Source: Sclerodactyla briareus (taxonomy: Eukaryota > Echinodermata > Holothuroidea > Dendrochirotida > Sclerodactylidae). Taken from it: a DNA stretch of 64,000 bases. Location of the stretch: positions 1-64,000 of the forward strand of contig JAODTK010005634.1 of assembly GCA_026419785.1 (NCBI GenBank), written 5' to 3'. Positions 50,270-62,119 of the stretch are shown one piece after another. The position numbers were made by a program, and so were the translations under genes. Under the pieces are notes generated by a model. That model worked only from the letters and a program-made list of their open reading frames with translations. It did no database searches and was not told where the DNA came from. Positions within the stretch are counted from its first letter, which is position 1, and each line of letters begins with the position of its first letter.

Positions 50270-50991
50270 CTGAAATGTGTAGGCGGGTAAACCGCCACAG
50301 TGTAATCCCCGCTTTTGAGCAATCATTGGGAAGAAGTATTAACACCCCATAAAATACCCCATTTTGGTCAGAAAACCAGATACACTTCATACAACAAGTT
50401 GTGTTATAATCCATGGAGGATAATAGGCAAGAGTATGCCAATTTGACCCATGATGGCCTTGAAAATGGACTTTTAACAAATGTAGCCCCATCAACCAAAG
50501 GTTTCGTTAAAATCTGACAAAGTTTGGAAAATTGCGAAAATTTTTTCACAAATTGGACCCACGAGACCTTCAAATGACTTCCACATTTTTGGGGATCACC
50601 TTATAGTCCTACCAACCAAGTTTGTTCAAATCTGACAAAGGTTTGGAAAATAGCAACATTTCGCAAATTTGACCGTCGATGACCTTGAAATGCCCCTCCA
50701 CATTTTTGGATCAACTATAGTCCCTTACCCACCAAGTTTCTTCAACCATCCAACTGAACTTGAAAAATTGCAAATTACGCGGCCCCAGCATGGCAGCCTG
50801 CCCATTTTCGAACTCATCGAGATTCCATAGGGTGGACATGGGTACCAAGTTTCAGATAATCGGATGAAAGCGTACGAATTATTGTGCCTAACGCTAAGTT
50901 TCCGGCAAAGTGGTGGCGGAACCTGGGACGGCGGCGGCTACACACCCAAAACCATTAATATCCCCGGACACTCACAGGTCGCAGGGAGGGA
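50270..50991 (-). mobile_element. Helitron-like non-autonomous element, copy 3
   Basis: On the minus strand it begins A|TCCCTCCCTGCGACCTG at 50991, then GTGTCCGGGGATATTAATGG and a CCGCCG-rich stretch. It carries ~115-bp internal repeats (TTGGTGGGTA, CAAAGTTT, CAAATCTGACAAAG in plus sense) and ends with TGGCGGTTTACCCGCC plus TACACATT. The CTAG itself is lost, so the 3' border is approximate. Same family as the neighbour at 51107, but in opposite orientation. Confidence 0.65.
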
Positions 50992-51106
50992 TATAATTAT
51001 GAAACACCGAGTTTAGGTTTCTAGTTAGCAGGTCTACCTAGGCTTGAAGGTTGTTGGCATCAAACTGGAAACGTACCAATAGGCCCCCATTGCAGTTCTA
51101 ATTATA

Positions 51107-52300
51107 TCCCCACTTGGGGGGGATATTATGGTTTTGGCTTCGCGTCTCCTCCGCCGCCGCGCGGTCGCCGCATCCGCCCGATCCGCCGCATCCGCCGCTT
51201 CCGCCGCGTCCGCCGATGTCCGACGCATTCCGCCGCGCGTGCCACCATCCACGTCCGCCACATCCAAGTCCGCCCGCGTCATCCGCATCCCCCGCATTCC
51301 CGCGTCGCTCAGCCGCGTCGCCGTCCGACGCCGCGTTTATTGTTAGCGCAATAACTCTCCAACACGTTGTCCGTTCGTTTCCGGAAAATTGTCACACTGT
51401 CCGCCTTAGTGACATCTGGATGAGTTTGAAAGTGGGCGTCGACACATGGAAGGGGTTCCGGCTTTAATGCATAATTCCCGATTGGAAGATAAGATTTCCG
51501 TTAGACGCAATAAATCTTAACGCTTTATCCGATTGATCTGAAAATTGGAACACTTGTCCGCCCTAGGAAATCTCGGATGAGTAAAGTGGGCTCGCCACAT
51601 TTGAAGGGGTCCGCTAATTGCATAATTCCAGATGGGAAGATTTTCCCGTTTTGAGCGCAATAACTCTTAACGCTTATCCGATTGATCTGAAACTTTGGTA
51701 CACGTCTGTCCGCCATAGTGAAATCTCGGATTGAGGTTCGGTAAGTGAGTGGGCATCGCTTTTGCAATGCCGAGGGCTGATAATTTGCATTAATTGTCGC
51801 GAATTTCAAGTCGTCGGATTTGAACGAAACTTGGTGGGTAGGGATTACAGTTGATCCCGAAAAGGTGGAGGTCATTTCAAGGTATCAAGGTCAAATTTGT
51901 GAACTTTATGCGATTTTTCCAAACTTTGTCAGATTGCACGACACTGGGGGGGGAACGACTATAGTGGAATCCAAAAAAGGGGGGAGGTCATTTCAAGGTC
52001 ATGAGGTCAACTGAAAACAATTTATGCGATTTTCCCAAACTTTGTCAGATTTGAACGAAACTTGGTGTGGATGGGGGGCTACATTTGTTCCTCACAAATT
52101 AGAAGTCATTCCGAAGCCATGTAGTCAAGTCGCATAATTCAGTGCCTAATGCAAATCCCATGGATTCAACAAAACTTGGTGGATGAAGTTTGTCTTGGTT
52201 GCTGACCAAAATGGGGGTCTATGGGTGTAGATATTCTCCCAATGATTGACTCAAAAGGGGGATATACACGTGGGGGTTTTACCCGCCTACACAAGTCTAG
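51107..52300 (+). mobile_element. Helitron-like non-autonomous element, copy 4
   Basis: Begins A|TCCCCACTTGGGGGGG (hairpin arms TCCCC / GGGGGGA), then ATATTATGGTTTTGGC. A ~200-bp TCCGCCGCA-type simple array follows (51140-51335), then three ~150-165-bp units carrying GCGCAATAACTCTTAACGC, TTATCCGATTGATCTGAAA and TGTCCGCC, and ~115-bp units with TTTGAACGAAACTTGGTG. It ends with GGGGGTTTTACCCGCC and ACAAGTCTAG (CTAG at 52297-52300); the next base is G rather than T. No protein is encoded. Confidence 0.72.
51140..51335. repeat. CCGCCG / TCCGCCGCA simple array
   Basis: Degenerate 6- and 9-bp units of TCCGCC(GCA) give about 70% GC. The shorter CCG-rich stretch after the 5' end of the other family members suggests it is a family trait that expanded here. 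Open frames of 70-117 codons on both strands are by-products. Confidence 0.85.
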
Positions 52301-53763
52301 GTTTCTTATAATGTGTATTGCTGTACTAATTGTAAATGCCATCTATAATATAATGTTTCAGTAATTAGACCAAAGCTTTACTTTCTAGTATAGCTAAGGG
52401 GTGGATAAAAGTGCTACGATGGTGAATTATATGGTGTGATTTGTGCTTTAGTGTAAATGATCCTTCAACCCACTTTATATCTTTAAATATTGTATACCAT
52501 ATATGGAATTTTGCTGAATTTGTACCTAACAATTGGTAACCTGTATATGCTATATATTATAAGCAATAAAATCAGGCCAGCTGTTTTCTTTAATCATTTT
52601 GTCAAACTGGCAATGATTCCCACGGGATTAAGCGGAAACCACCATGAATTTCGGCTAATTAAGTAATGAAATCACCCAGATTTCAGTCTTATTTAAGCTT
52701 GAAATTGCATAACAGCAATTCCGGCTTGTGAGCATGAAATGACCAGGATTTCAGGATGATTCAAATTAGCGGAATTGCTTTTCCTTTTTCAGGCTATAGC
52801 CGGAAATCCACCAGAATTTCAAGATTAATGTCTCCCTGCTTGTTCAATTAGTGCGTGTTTGAAGCCTGAAAAAATAGTGTAAGAGCTTGAAAATTAGGCC
52901 TGGCCACGGTTTCAAATTCAGTACAAAAAAATGACTTGGCCAATTCAGGCTTAAATTTCAGGCTGATTTTTTCCCAGAAAGGGTATTGGACACAATCCTT
53001 CGAACAAGTGATAAATTGAACTCGGACACATGTCGCCAATAGTTGATTGTGATCGATTGCCAACCATTTGCCGCCACATGTATACCAACATATGTTGCTT
53101 TTGTTTTCGTCCGTATACACTGTCAGCATTTTTGGACACAAGGTGGTTCGGCCATGTTGCCGGTAACTGCTCTCATCATTGGCCTCCATCTGGGCGATGC
53201 GCCCGGGCTCCCTGGGCTCTGAACCACCCCCACACCCCAAAGTACCGCAGAGCTGCACTGACCAGGAGCTACAGAGTGCCCAGTAGCGCAGCCCGTACAA
53301 CAACAGAATTGTTTGCAGGGAGTCCTGTCCATATGCTGGAAGAAATGAAGTGGCTATTACAAAAACTAACCTTACCATCTCGGTCTACTCAAGACTCTGA
53401 CATTAAAAATGCGGTATGCTAATGGTAGCCAAGGATGTGGGGAAGTGAAGTAAGTCTAAAAGGCATCAAATCTCCACCTCACTTATTCTTGGTTCTCACA
53501 CGGATATTGTGATGCTACATACACTACACAGTGACTTCATGATTTGTCAGTCTGACTGAGGCACGTAACCCTCATCTGCTGATTGGGCGAAACTAAGAAC
53601 GAAGACTGCCTCCATATATATTCTGTCACCACATAGTACATAAAACCCATATATATATATGAGGTAAGGGTCACAACAATATAATGTTTGCCTGTCAAGA
53701 TAATATACAAGATACCTTAGAAATATATGATGATCTACTCCTCATATTATTTTCTATCCGCAG
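52301..53763. other. Intronic stretch with motif-rich segment
   Basis: At 52600-53000, ~45-bp units repeat CAGGATTTCAGG, TTTAAGCTTGAAATT and AATTCAGGCTTAA, echoing 49560-49890. At 53130-53420 one plus frame reads YRVPSSAARTTTELF and HMLEEMKWLL; it looks protein-like but matches nothing I can name. Confidence 0.4.
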
Positions 53764-53791
53764 GGAGATTGGTGTCATTACGTTATGTCTT
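53764..53791 (+). CDS. DAPK: DAPK-family kinase, 28-bp exon (helix F)
   Basis: A micro-exon between acceptor CTATCCGCAG (ends 53763) and donor GTGAGT (53792). It completes Trp (TG|G) and reads EIGVIT then LCL. The family has SIGVITYxL(L), so helix F is clearly meant. Removing one T from ACGTTATG would give ITYVL and leave two bases that pair with the A of the next exon to give Leu. As written, the exon ends in phase 0 and joins the next exon in an open frame, but with altered residues. The Ser of WSIG reads Glu. Confidence 0.78.
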
Positions 53792-54775
53792 GTGAGTATT
53801 GACCCTTGTGTGAGAATTAGGTTGTACAATATTCCTTTCAAATTGTGTGGTGAGTCTGGTGGAACATAATCCACTTAGGGGAAAACTATCCCCTAGGACC
53901 ACTTGTGGCAACAAATTTGGGCAGGTATAACTACCATGCCAACCCCCCTCCCCCCAACCTCTCGTCGACCTCTATGACATAGTCATTCGGTATATAAATC
54001 TCTATCTTGGTATGTCCAATTCAGCTAGTTGTACGAGTTATCACAGCATCCATGTTATCATTTCCGCCCCACCTTAAGTTTTGTATAGTGGAGCCAATGC
54101 ATAGCCTCACTGCCTTGACGCGGCTTCCACCTGCAGAGAATTGCCTCAATGCCATCTCTACAACTAACCTCAATTTTTGGGGCACTCTGGCATTCCATGT
54201 CCATGTAGGAGCCCGAAGTAGAAATCCATAAGCATCCAGATGCGGCGTGCCATTGTGAACATCAAAAACTAAGTGTTTTTATGTTTGTGAGTAAGCGATT
54301 GATGTCACATGAACTGTATTTAATCACATACAAACTTTGATTGCTTTAATGAAGAGCAGATATCCCCCAAAATGCATTTGCCCGAGCTCGGTTTCAAGTG
54401 GTAATTTTGCCGACCGTAATATCTGTATAGAAGTCCCCCCTGTAATAGAAGCCCCCTGTAATCGAAGCCCCCCCTCCTCTTTTTGGGGACCTTCCAATGA
54501 GGTTAGGAAGCATATTTCACCAAGTAACACTGAAAATTAGTCTTTGACAGGCTGTACACAGATGTACACATATTTGGAAGTTTGTACTAACCACAGTGTA
54601 GTAGAGGGAATTTCGGGAGCCTATACCGCAAATGATATTTTTGCCTTAGAAAAATTACCCTCAAATTCGCCCCCCCCCCTTTTAAATGTAACGTCCCCCG
54701 TTGCTTTTATTACAGATTATACAGGTCTGGTGGTGATTGTTGCATCGATTTGGAATGTAATTCTCCTTGATGCAT

Positions 54776-54812
<37 letters not shown>

Positions 54813-54950
54813 TTATTATACACCCTCCAACCAGCCATGCTCACATAATTCCGCATTCATGTAGTCAGGCACACTGTATCTTCACTCAGGGAATCTCACC
54901 ACCTTAAGACCTCCGAATGCAAAGACCTCTTGTGAGATTCAATTACCCAG
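53792..54950. other. Intronic stretch with a 34-T run
   Basis: AT-rich DNA. The T34 run lies at 54777-54810. No exon or clear element end. Confidence 0.5.
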
Positions 54951-54954
54951 TGGT

Positions 54955-55210
54955 TTGGCATGGTTGGCACAGTTTGGTCAATAGCGTTGACCTCCACCCG
55001 TAGACCGGTTCAATTCTCGGTCGGGTCATATCAAATATAAAATTGTACCTATTGCCTTCTCTCGGGATCGCTGGCAACAAGGGATTGGAGCTGGACAACG
55101 AGGGGTAGGCCATTTGCACGGGCTGCCTGCATGTGATCACCCCCACCCCCACAGTAGGGTACCGGCAAAGAGGCATTGCCTAAGTCCGTGTACCTGTAGG
55201 GATTTACAGT
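54955..55210 (+). repeat. tRNA-derived SINE
   Basis: GGTTGGCACAGTTTGGTCAA resembles a tRNA A box (TRGCNNAGYNGG), and GGTTCAATTCTCGG about 45 bp later resembles a B box (GGTTCNANNCC). The spacing suits a tRNA head. The body continues past 55030 with no tRNA acceptor stem pairing, which argues against a working tRNA gene. The T34 run upstream may be unrelated. Confidence 0.65.
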
Positions 55211-57258
55211 TTGACGATTGGTACAGTATGTAGTCCGTATCCTTGCTAGGCCTTGAATAGGTTAGATCTGGGAGTATACCCTGGGAATGAACAAATAACA
55301 ACCAAGCCTAGTGCCCATATTCTTCACTTCATTGGTGTTGTATCTTTTTGTCTATAGGTCTCCAGCATAGCAGTGCAGTCACTCGATGAGTAGAGAGTCT
55401 GGTTGTTTGGTGGGTTGGGGTGTTCAACAAACAATGCTGTTTGGTTAATTCTCTCCTTAAAATTGAAGCATATGGGCCTATTTTCCGTTAGAATTGGTCT
55501 GAATGACTTCCTTGATCAAAGTAAATTGGTGCCTGTCGTGAATGTTGTATTGATATTGAACTTAAAGGGAAGGTACACAATGAATCCATCAACTTTCTGT
55601 GCAACATGACCCCCTGGTTAAACAGGTGAACATTGCAGACAGGAAATATGCTCTCTCATGATTGGTCAGCCAACTGTGCCTTCTATTTGTTTCATTGGCG
55701 AGCCACATTGCCATTGAAATACCATACTGTATTTCTCTGTTATACTGTCTGGTATACGAGAGGGACTGTACTCACTGTGCAAATGGTGGGGGGGGGACAT
55801 GACATGACTAGTGGTTTATGGTGCCTCATTATTAGCTCACCCCAAAGTTGGTCAGTATTATCAGGGATCTGTTCTATACATGGGGTTTTCGGGATCCCAG
55901 CACATTTCTCACATTGTACTGTTGGTTGATTAGCAAGTTAATTAACCTTTGATCTTGCATTCATTATTAATCTCCAGGCTATTCAAAGTTTCAGATGTGT
56001 GAAAGGCCTTGACCATTACTGCGACAGAGCTGACGATATAGGGGTGCTGTCCTTGGAAAATTATAGAAATCAACCTTCCAACCTGCACTGGATACAAAAA
56101 ACCTGATTTGTGTGGATGTACTCAGCCTACCCTTCACATGATTAATGGATTTGAACAGCATATGTATGACATACCTTTCGATGGTACTCTCCCCAGAGTT
56201 GCCCCCATCTCGTTTGCATCTAGGAAGTTAATAATTATTACAGGGATCAAATTGTTTGATACAAAAAAGTGGGTTAATGTTTCTGTGATGACTGTAATTC
56301 TTTGAGCTATAGGGTGAGTGAATAATGAAAACTATATGTTATTACTAGTTTTCATAAGCATTTGCTTGGCATTGACCACCTATCCTTGCGAGTCATGTTT
56401 ATGCAATTATCCACGATCGCGGAAAAATGCCATGAAAGAGATGGATCTGTACTGTTTACCTCTACCGTTTTTTTTTTGGGGGGGGGGGGGGTTTTTTTTT
56501 TTTTTGTTGTTGTAGTTTTTTTTGGTGTATGAAAAACTTGAGAGCATTAGCTAAGTAAGGACATTGCTGGATATATTCTATTTTGTGGGCACTCCACAAA
56601 TAAGTCAGTCCACGAAGGAGGGGATTGTCAATTTCCCCCATGAAATATACCTATGAGTCAACACCAAAACTAAACATAACTGGGCTCTACTGAATTGTCT
56701 TATAGTCCCCACATAACAAAGTAGGGGGAAGGTGCTCCATTATGTAAAGAAGCAATCAGCACTAAATAGCCCTTCGTGTCACACCAGTTAATTCAGAAAA
56801 GACAGACTGCCACCTGTGTTACTGGGATTCTCCGCCAAGGGTTAATCCCATATGATAGCTATGTTCTTCACACATTACTCATTTGTCTTGTCACTGGCAT
56901 TGGCTTCGTTAATGCCAGCCTGGTCGCATCTAGAACTACTCTTCCAATGGCGTGATGCGACGTCATACCTTGAGTGTGTCGCCGGCCCGCCGGGGCCATC
57001 TGATTGCCCATTGTGTCCGGGTTTATTTTGGCAGCTGCCCCGATGCTTAGCGAGCTTCCCGGCTCAAGAGTACCAGAAAGTCAGAAAACCTGACTGGCAA
57101 TGAAATAAAATATTGCACATTTATTCTCAACCTCCTTCAGGAACTCACCCCCTTCTACTGAACCGTTTGCTGATGGCTATCTCCTTGCCTTCTTGATCGT
57201 ACAATTGTCTCTCCTTATGAAAGCACAAAAGAGCAATATTGTGGTGTTTTTAAACGAT

Positions 57259-57260
<2 letters not shown>
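55211..57260. other. Intronic stretch
   Basis: G/T homopolymer patch at 56470-56520. The short frame at 56852-57103 is followed by AATAAA, but it has no family match. Confidence 0.45.
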
Positions 57261-57289
<29 letters not shown>

Positions 57290-57290
57290 T

Positions 57291-57365
<75 letters not shown>
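57261..57365 (+). repeat. Poly-G tract, 104 G and one T
   Basis: An uninterrupted G run apart from T at 57290. Such a tract would favour G-quadruplexes and is hard to sequence, so its length is uncertain. The 127-codon frame across it is an artefact. Confidence 0.95.
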
Positions 57366-57366
<1 letters not shown>

Positions 57367-58803
57367 GTTGGTGGAATTCTTGGGGGTTCGCAGTTTACGG
57401 CGGTGTGTAAAGACGTGCAACCCAGTCAGTTTGTTTGTACTTGGTGTCAGTGGCTCTTTTCAAGCATCGGCGCATCCTGTGCCCAGTCGAGTCCTACTAT
57501 CCTATCTCTGGTGATATATCAGGATGCTACTTGTGTCAGAGTGGCGCACCTCCTCACAGAAACAATGAGGCGTTAGTCTGGCACCATTCTTTGAGGTTGC
57601 AGGTGTCAGGATAGTTGCACCTCTCGTAATATAGTTTGCACCTCTATATCACTGTATAAGGTCACTCTTGTGTGTTGGCCTAATGACCCAGGGGCACAGG
57701 TTTGTTAGGCCTTCGATGTGACGACATGACAGTCACGTGGCCTGCTCTGGTATTGTTGACCATTGAATACTGTGGAGCTTGAGCGTTTTCTATTCCTGGT
57801 TGTATTAAAGTCAGAGGTTTCTATGCTGTCATGACAGTGTGTGTGTGTGTATGTACCAATTATGTGATGCCTGGCTTGTGAACACAATACCTCAACCCCC
57901 AGAATGAAGCTCATACTGGGTATGTGGGTTTTCACATGATAAGCTTTTTCACGGTTATAGTTAAAGGACAACTGCAGGCTCCGATACAACAAAGGTTGTA
58001 TTGTGGAGAATGAAAACTGTATCCATAGGTCCAAACCCCATTACAATACTATGCTCCTATGTGGAGTTATTGGCCTTCAAAGTTTGGGGCCATATAAGCT
58101 GAGAAATTGGGGAGATTCACAATTGCGCAATAATTCATGACGGCCCACATGCAACACAGAATATGTTATGTAATTGATTGTTTCATTTTGTTGAGTGAGT
58201 CAACATTTAGCAGACGTTCTGTTGTCTTTCTCTCACCAAAGTAACCATCGACACCGACCAACCCACTACAGCAATCCTCTCCCTTGGATAAATGCTTTTT
58301 GAAGTGAAATTATTGTTTGAATTTCATAGAAACGAAATGTTTGCCTGGTTGTGCAAGTAATGATATATTCATTATTGCATGATGGGATGCATTTCGATCT
58401 TGCGCAATACACATGCTTCACAATACACAAACTCAATGACTATAACTCGGTAACGGAAAGTCCTATGAACATCCGGTTTGGTCTGACGCATTGCATTTGC
58501 CCCTGTATATCATCCTGCAGTAGTCCTTTAATGAGATGATAATGCTATTGTGTCAAAGGTCACAAGGGTACACAGGCCTCTCGACAATGCAGACCTGTAC
58601 ATTGTGCAAAGCAATCCTCTGAAACTCCTCTGATAAAAACCACATAACCTGCAAGCACAAAAACTTCACAAATTTCCCACCATTCTTATCAACAACCTCA
58701 TCCACAAAGGTGAGCTTAATTGGTTGCATTCTTGAACAGTGGTGACAGTTTTAAGAATAGACTACAATGATAGAGCTATGGAGAGAGTCTCGTCTACACC
58801 CCA
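57366..58803. other. Intronic stretch with a T300 fragment
   Basis: 57870-57960 matches the T300 unit (GATGCCTGGCTTGTGAACAC, AATGAAGCTCATACT, GGTATGTG), preceded by a GT run at 57838-57850. No exon was seen. Confidence 0.5.
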
Positions 58804-58804
58804 G

Positions 58805-59595
58805 CAGTGGTGGCACCAGGATTTCCCCAACGGGGGGTCCGAGTTCCCCACGAGGGTCCAAGATAAAGTTCCCCGACGAGCTCACCCTACCCCCTAGGTC
58901 AAAAACCTGTATTTTTTATGTTTTCATTTTTGAACATTTTTCTCGAAGAAAAAAAAAACGAAAAAAAAAAATGAAATACACATTGTGGAGGGCAATGTTT
59001 ACTTTCATAGCTTCCCACTCAATCAGGTGCCCCTATTAGTAGAATAGGTTTAGGTATTCCCTTCACTGCACAGGAAATACCTGGGCACTGCGTTGTGAAA
59101 GCACACCACTCTACACAGAGGCAAAACAGTGGTGGACGGCAGAACGAGCATCCTCCCCAAAAGAATTATGGAAATATGTACTGTCGGGGCAAAAAGCCTG
59201 TAATCTCTTGCAGGGACATTTCGAAGATAGGATTACGCTTGTGTATCCTATCTATATATTCCCCGGTTGATAGTCTGTAGGAAGATGATGTACGCGATGT
59301 TTAACTGGGAGCGAGGAACTTGTCAATACTATAGAAAGTAGTAGGCGCGCGAAATTTTCAGCTTCAATATAGGAATTTTCACTTAGAAGTGTTTGGAAAT
59401 ATGTACTGTCGGGGCAAAAAGCGCCTCGTCCGGGGTGTGGTACATGTTCAGCGTACCCACTCGGGCTCCCGACGACATGGGGAAAATTCCCCGACGGGGG
59501 GGTGGCCAGCGCTTCCAGCCAGGGGGGCATGGCCCCCCTGGCCCGCCCCACCCTCTCCCCCCCCCCCCCCACCACCCGCTGGCCGCCAACCCTTG
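58805..59595. mobile_element. Non-autonomous hAT-like element (CAGTGG ends)
   Basis: The left end is CAGTGGTGGCACCAGGATTT followed by a G run. The right end is GGGGGGCATGGCCCCCCTGG, a C run and GCTGGCCGCCAACCCTTG, a worn form of the opposite end. CAGTGGCG.CGCCAGG termini with G/C runs are common among invertebrate hAT-like elements. Inside, GGAAATATGTACTGTCGGGG plus CAAAAAG occurs twice (59169 and 59395), an internal 226-bp duplication. Target duplications were not resolved. Confidence 0.55.
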
Positions 59596-60389
<794 letters not shown>

Positions 60390-60630
60390 AAAAAGACTTA
60401 GATCGATTAGCTCGGTTTGGAAGCTCAGGACCTGGTGGTCTAAAGTTTTGGATTGGGAATTCCCAATCCGATCAACTGTCCGGTGTACCCTTGGGCAAGG
60501 TACTTTTGCTGGTGTCTCTCCATTGCCCTCAACCTCACCCAGCCATAATTGGAAACCTGGTAGGACCTTTTTGAGTACAGCCTGTGCCTATAATGCTGCA
60601 ACTTAACTCTCTCTCCGGGATTGTCGGCGA
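60390..60630 (+). repeat. tRNA-derived SINE
   Basis: TTAGCTCGGTTTGG fits a tRNA A box, and GGGAATTCCCAATCC resembles the anticodon/B-box portion of many tRNA SINEs. The body CCTTGGGCAAGGTACTTTTG, TCCATTGCCCTCAACCTCAC and CCAGCCATAATTGGAAACCT resembles a body type seen in deuterostome SINEs. That is recollection of the class, not a search. Limits are approximate. Confidence 0.7.
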
Positions 60631-61642
60631 GCGTACCCGTTCCTGTGATCGGGTAATATCTTAAGCGCATAGCGAACGTACACGACATTTGGAAATCGCC
60701 ATGAAGGGCATGCATATAGTATTATTAACAGAACAGTAATATAATAGGATGGGGGTTACATTTGAAATTTTCAGAGTGAAATTCATGTAAAAGTGGCAAT
60801 GTAACCCAACTTGTGCGATTGTGGAGAGAGGCAGTTGTGTCACTGCAGGGGTTGATTATTAAGGATACTCTTAGTGCCATCAGACAGCATTAATCAGGGG
60901 GGATCAAATCCGTTTTTTTGTTCTTAGGAATTTCGCTGTGGACTTATCTTCTCTGTCAAAATCGTCAAAAGGAAAATTAGGTTTCCAAGAGTGGCTTGTG
61001 TCTGAAACTAGGGCTGTGCTGGGAAGCACCCGAAAATTGCACTGAAAGAGTTAACCTGAAGCTAACAACCTCACATTTATTCCTTTGAAGTAAATCCAGA
61101 CCGTTTTTTTTTTTTTGCCTTTGGACCTTCCCGACTTTTTCATAGTTGCTGGTCAGATTTTGATGAGTTAAAGACTTTGCCCAGTTTGCTTCTCCAGATG
61201 AAACAAGACAAAAGACGAGCAAATGATGAAACCTAACAATGTTAGTTGTGGAGAAATTCTCAATCCTGAAGCATTCAAATTAGACATTGTTGGTTAATCA
61301 GAATATTTTGACATTCGCTGTGTTTGCAGACTACGTTTGAAGTGCTTTTTGCATGTTTTAATGACACGGGAAATTGACGATTTGTGGACAATGCTGTATG
61401 CTTACATTGTGTTGCAACTAAACCCCACCAGTATGTTCCAACTAACCCATTGGCCATTCTTCCCTTATTCCACTCATATTGTTCGCCCTCTATCTGGAAG
61501 TAACATGGTTGATGGGTGTCAGAAAGGGCTACCCCTGGGTGGTATACTCCGCCAAGATTATTCAATGTGTAGACGGAAGTATATTGTTTCACCAACTCTT
61601 GTTCCATCTAACCCTGCTCCTATATCACAGTTTTTGAGTGAA
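60631..61642. other. Intronic stretch
   Basis: No recognised feature apart from a T run at 61106-61117. Confidence 0.5.
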
Positions 61643-61870
61643 CACTGCTCCCGTCGGGAGCAGTGGCCCCTACGTCGGGGGAAAAATCTAAAGAAGTCGG
61701 GCAGCAGAGGGGAAATATCAAGCGAATGTGAGGAGAGCAAAGAGGAAAAAAGAGGAAAATGAAAAATGAAGGTTTTGTGTACAGGGTAGGTGCACTTATG
61801 AGAACAGTACTGCTGACTTTCATCGGAAAAATCGAATCCCCTCGTCGGGGAACTCCTGGCGCCGTCCCTG
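61643..61870. mobile_element. Short CAGTGG-ended element with terminal hairpin
   Basis: The left side is the near-perfect palindrome CACTGCTCCCG TCGGGAGCAGTG (61643-61665), running into CAGTGGCCCCTACGTCGGGG. The right end reads CCCCTCGTCGGGGAACTCCT, GGCGCCGTCCCTG, whose reverse complement resembles the start of the element at 58805. Probably a deletion derivative of the same hAT-like group. Confidence 0.5.
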
Positions 61871-62076
61871 GAACAAATCATCATTATTCTGACAGTTATT
61901 AAAATTGGAATGCCTGTGTGACCTGTTAGTACAAGTTTACAGGAGAATCTGTAGTTCATTCAGCTCTGACCAAATGGCAATATTTTCAGGGAGGGTGTTA
62001 ACTGTAATGTGATCGTAATACTAATTCCTGTGTGACTTTGTTTCTTTTTTTACTGTAACTAATTTTGATTCCACAG

Positions 62077-62119
62077 ACAAAGAGGCGCATTGAAGAGGGC
62101 CTTGACCACCTGGATTAAG
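62077..62119 (+). CDS. DAPK: DAPK-family kinase, HPWI exon (end of kinase domain)
   Basis: Acceptor TTTTGATTCCACAG ends at 62076 and donor GTTACT starts at 62120. One frame reads TKRRIEEGLDH and the end reads WIK, matching the family's KKRxTxEECLxHPWIK (helices H and I at the close of the kinase domain). As written the formal frame from the previous exon gives KQRGALKRALTTWIK, so one base seems missing at the start and two in the proline codon. The exon is open in that frame and ends in phase 0. The autoregulatory, calmodulin-binding segment should follow but was not found before 64000. Confidence 0.78.

Noticed and set aside
54965-55035. Functional tRNA gene
   Set aside because: Box-like motifs are present but the acceptor stem does not pair and a SINE body follows.
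57193-57576. Glycine-rich 127-codon frame
   Set aside because: Created by the poly-G tract.
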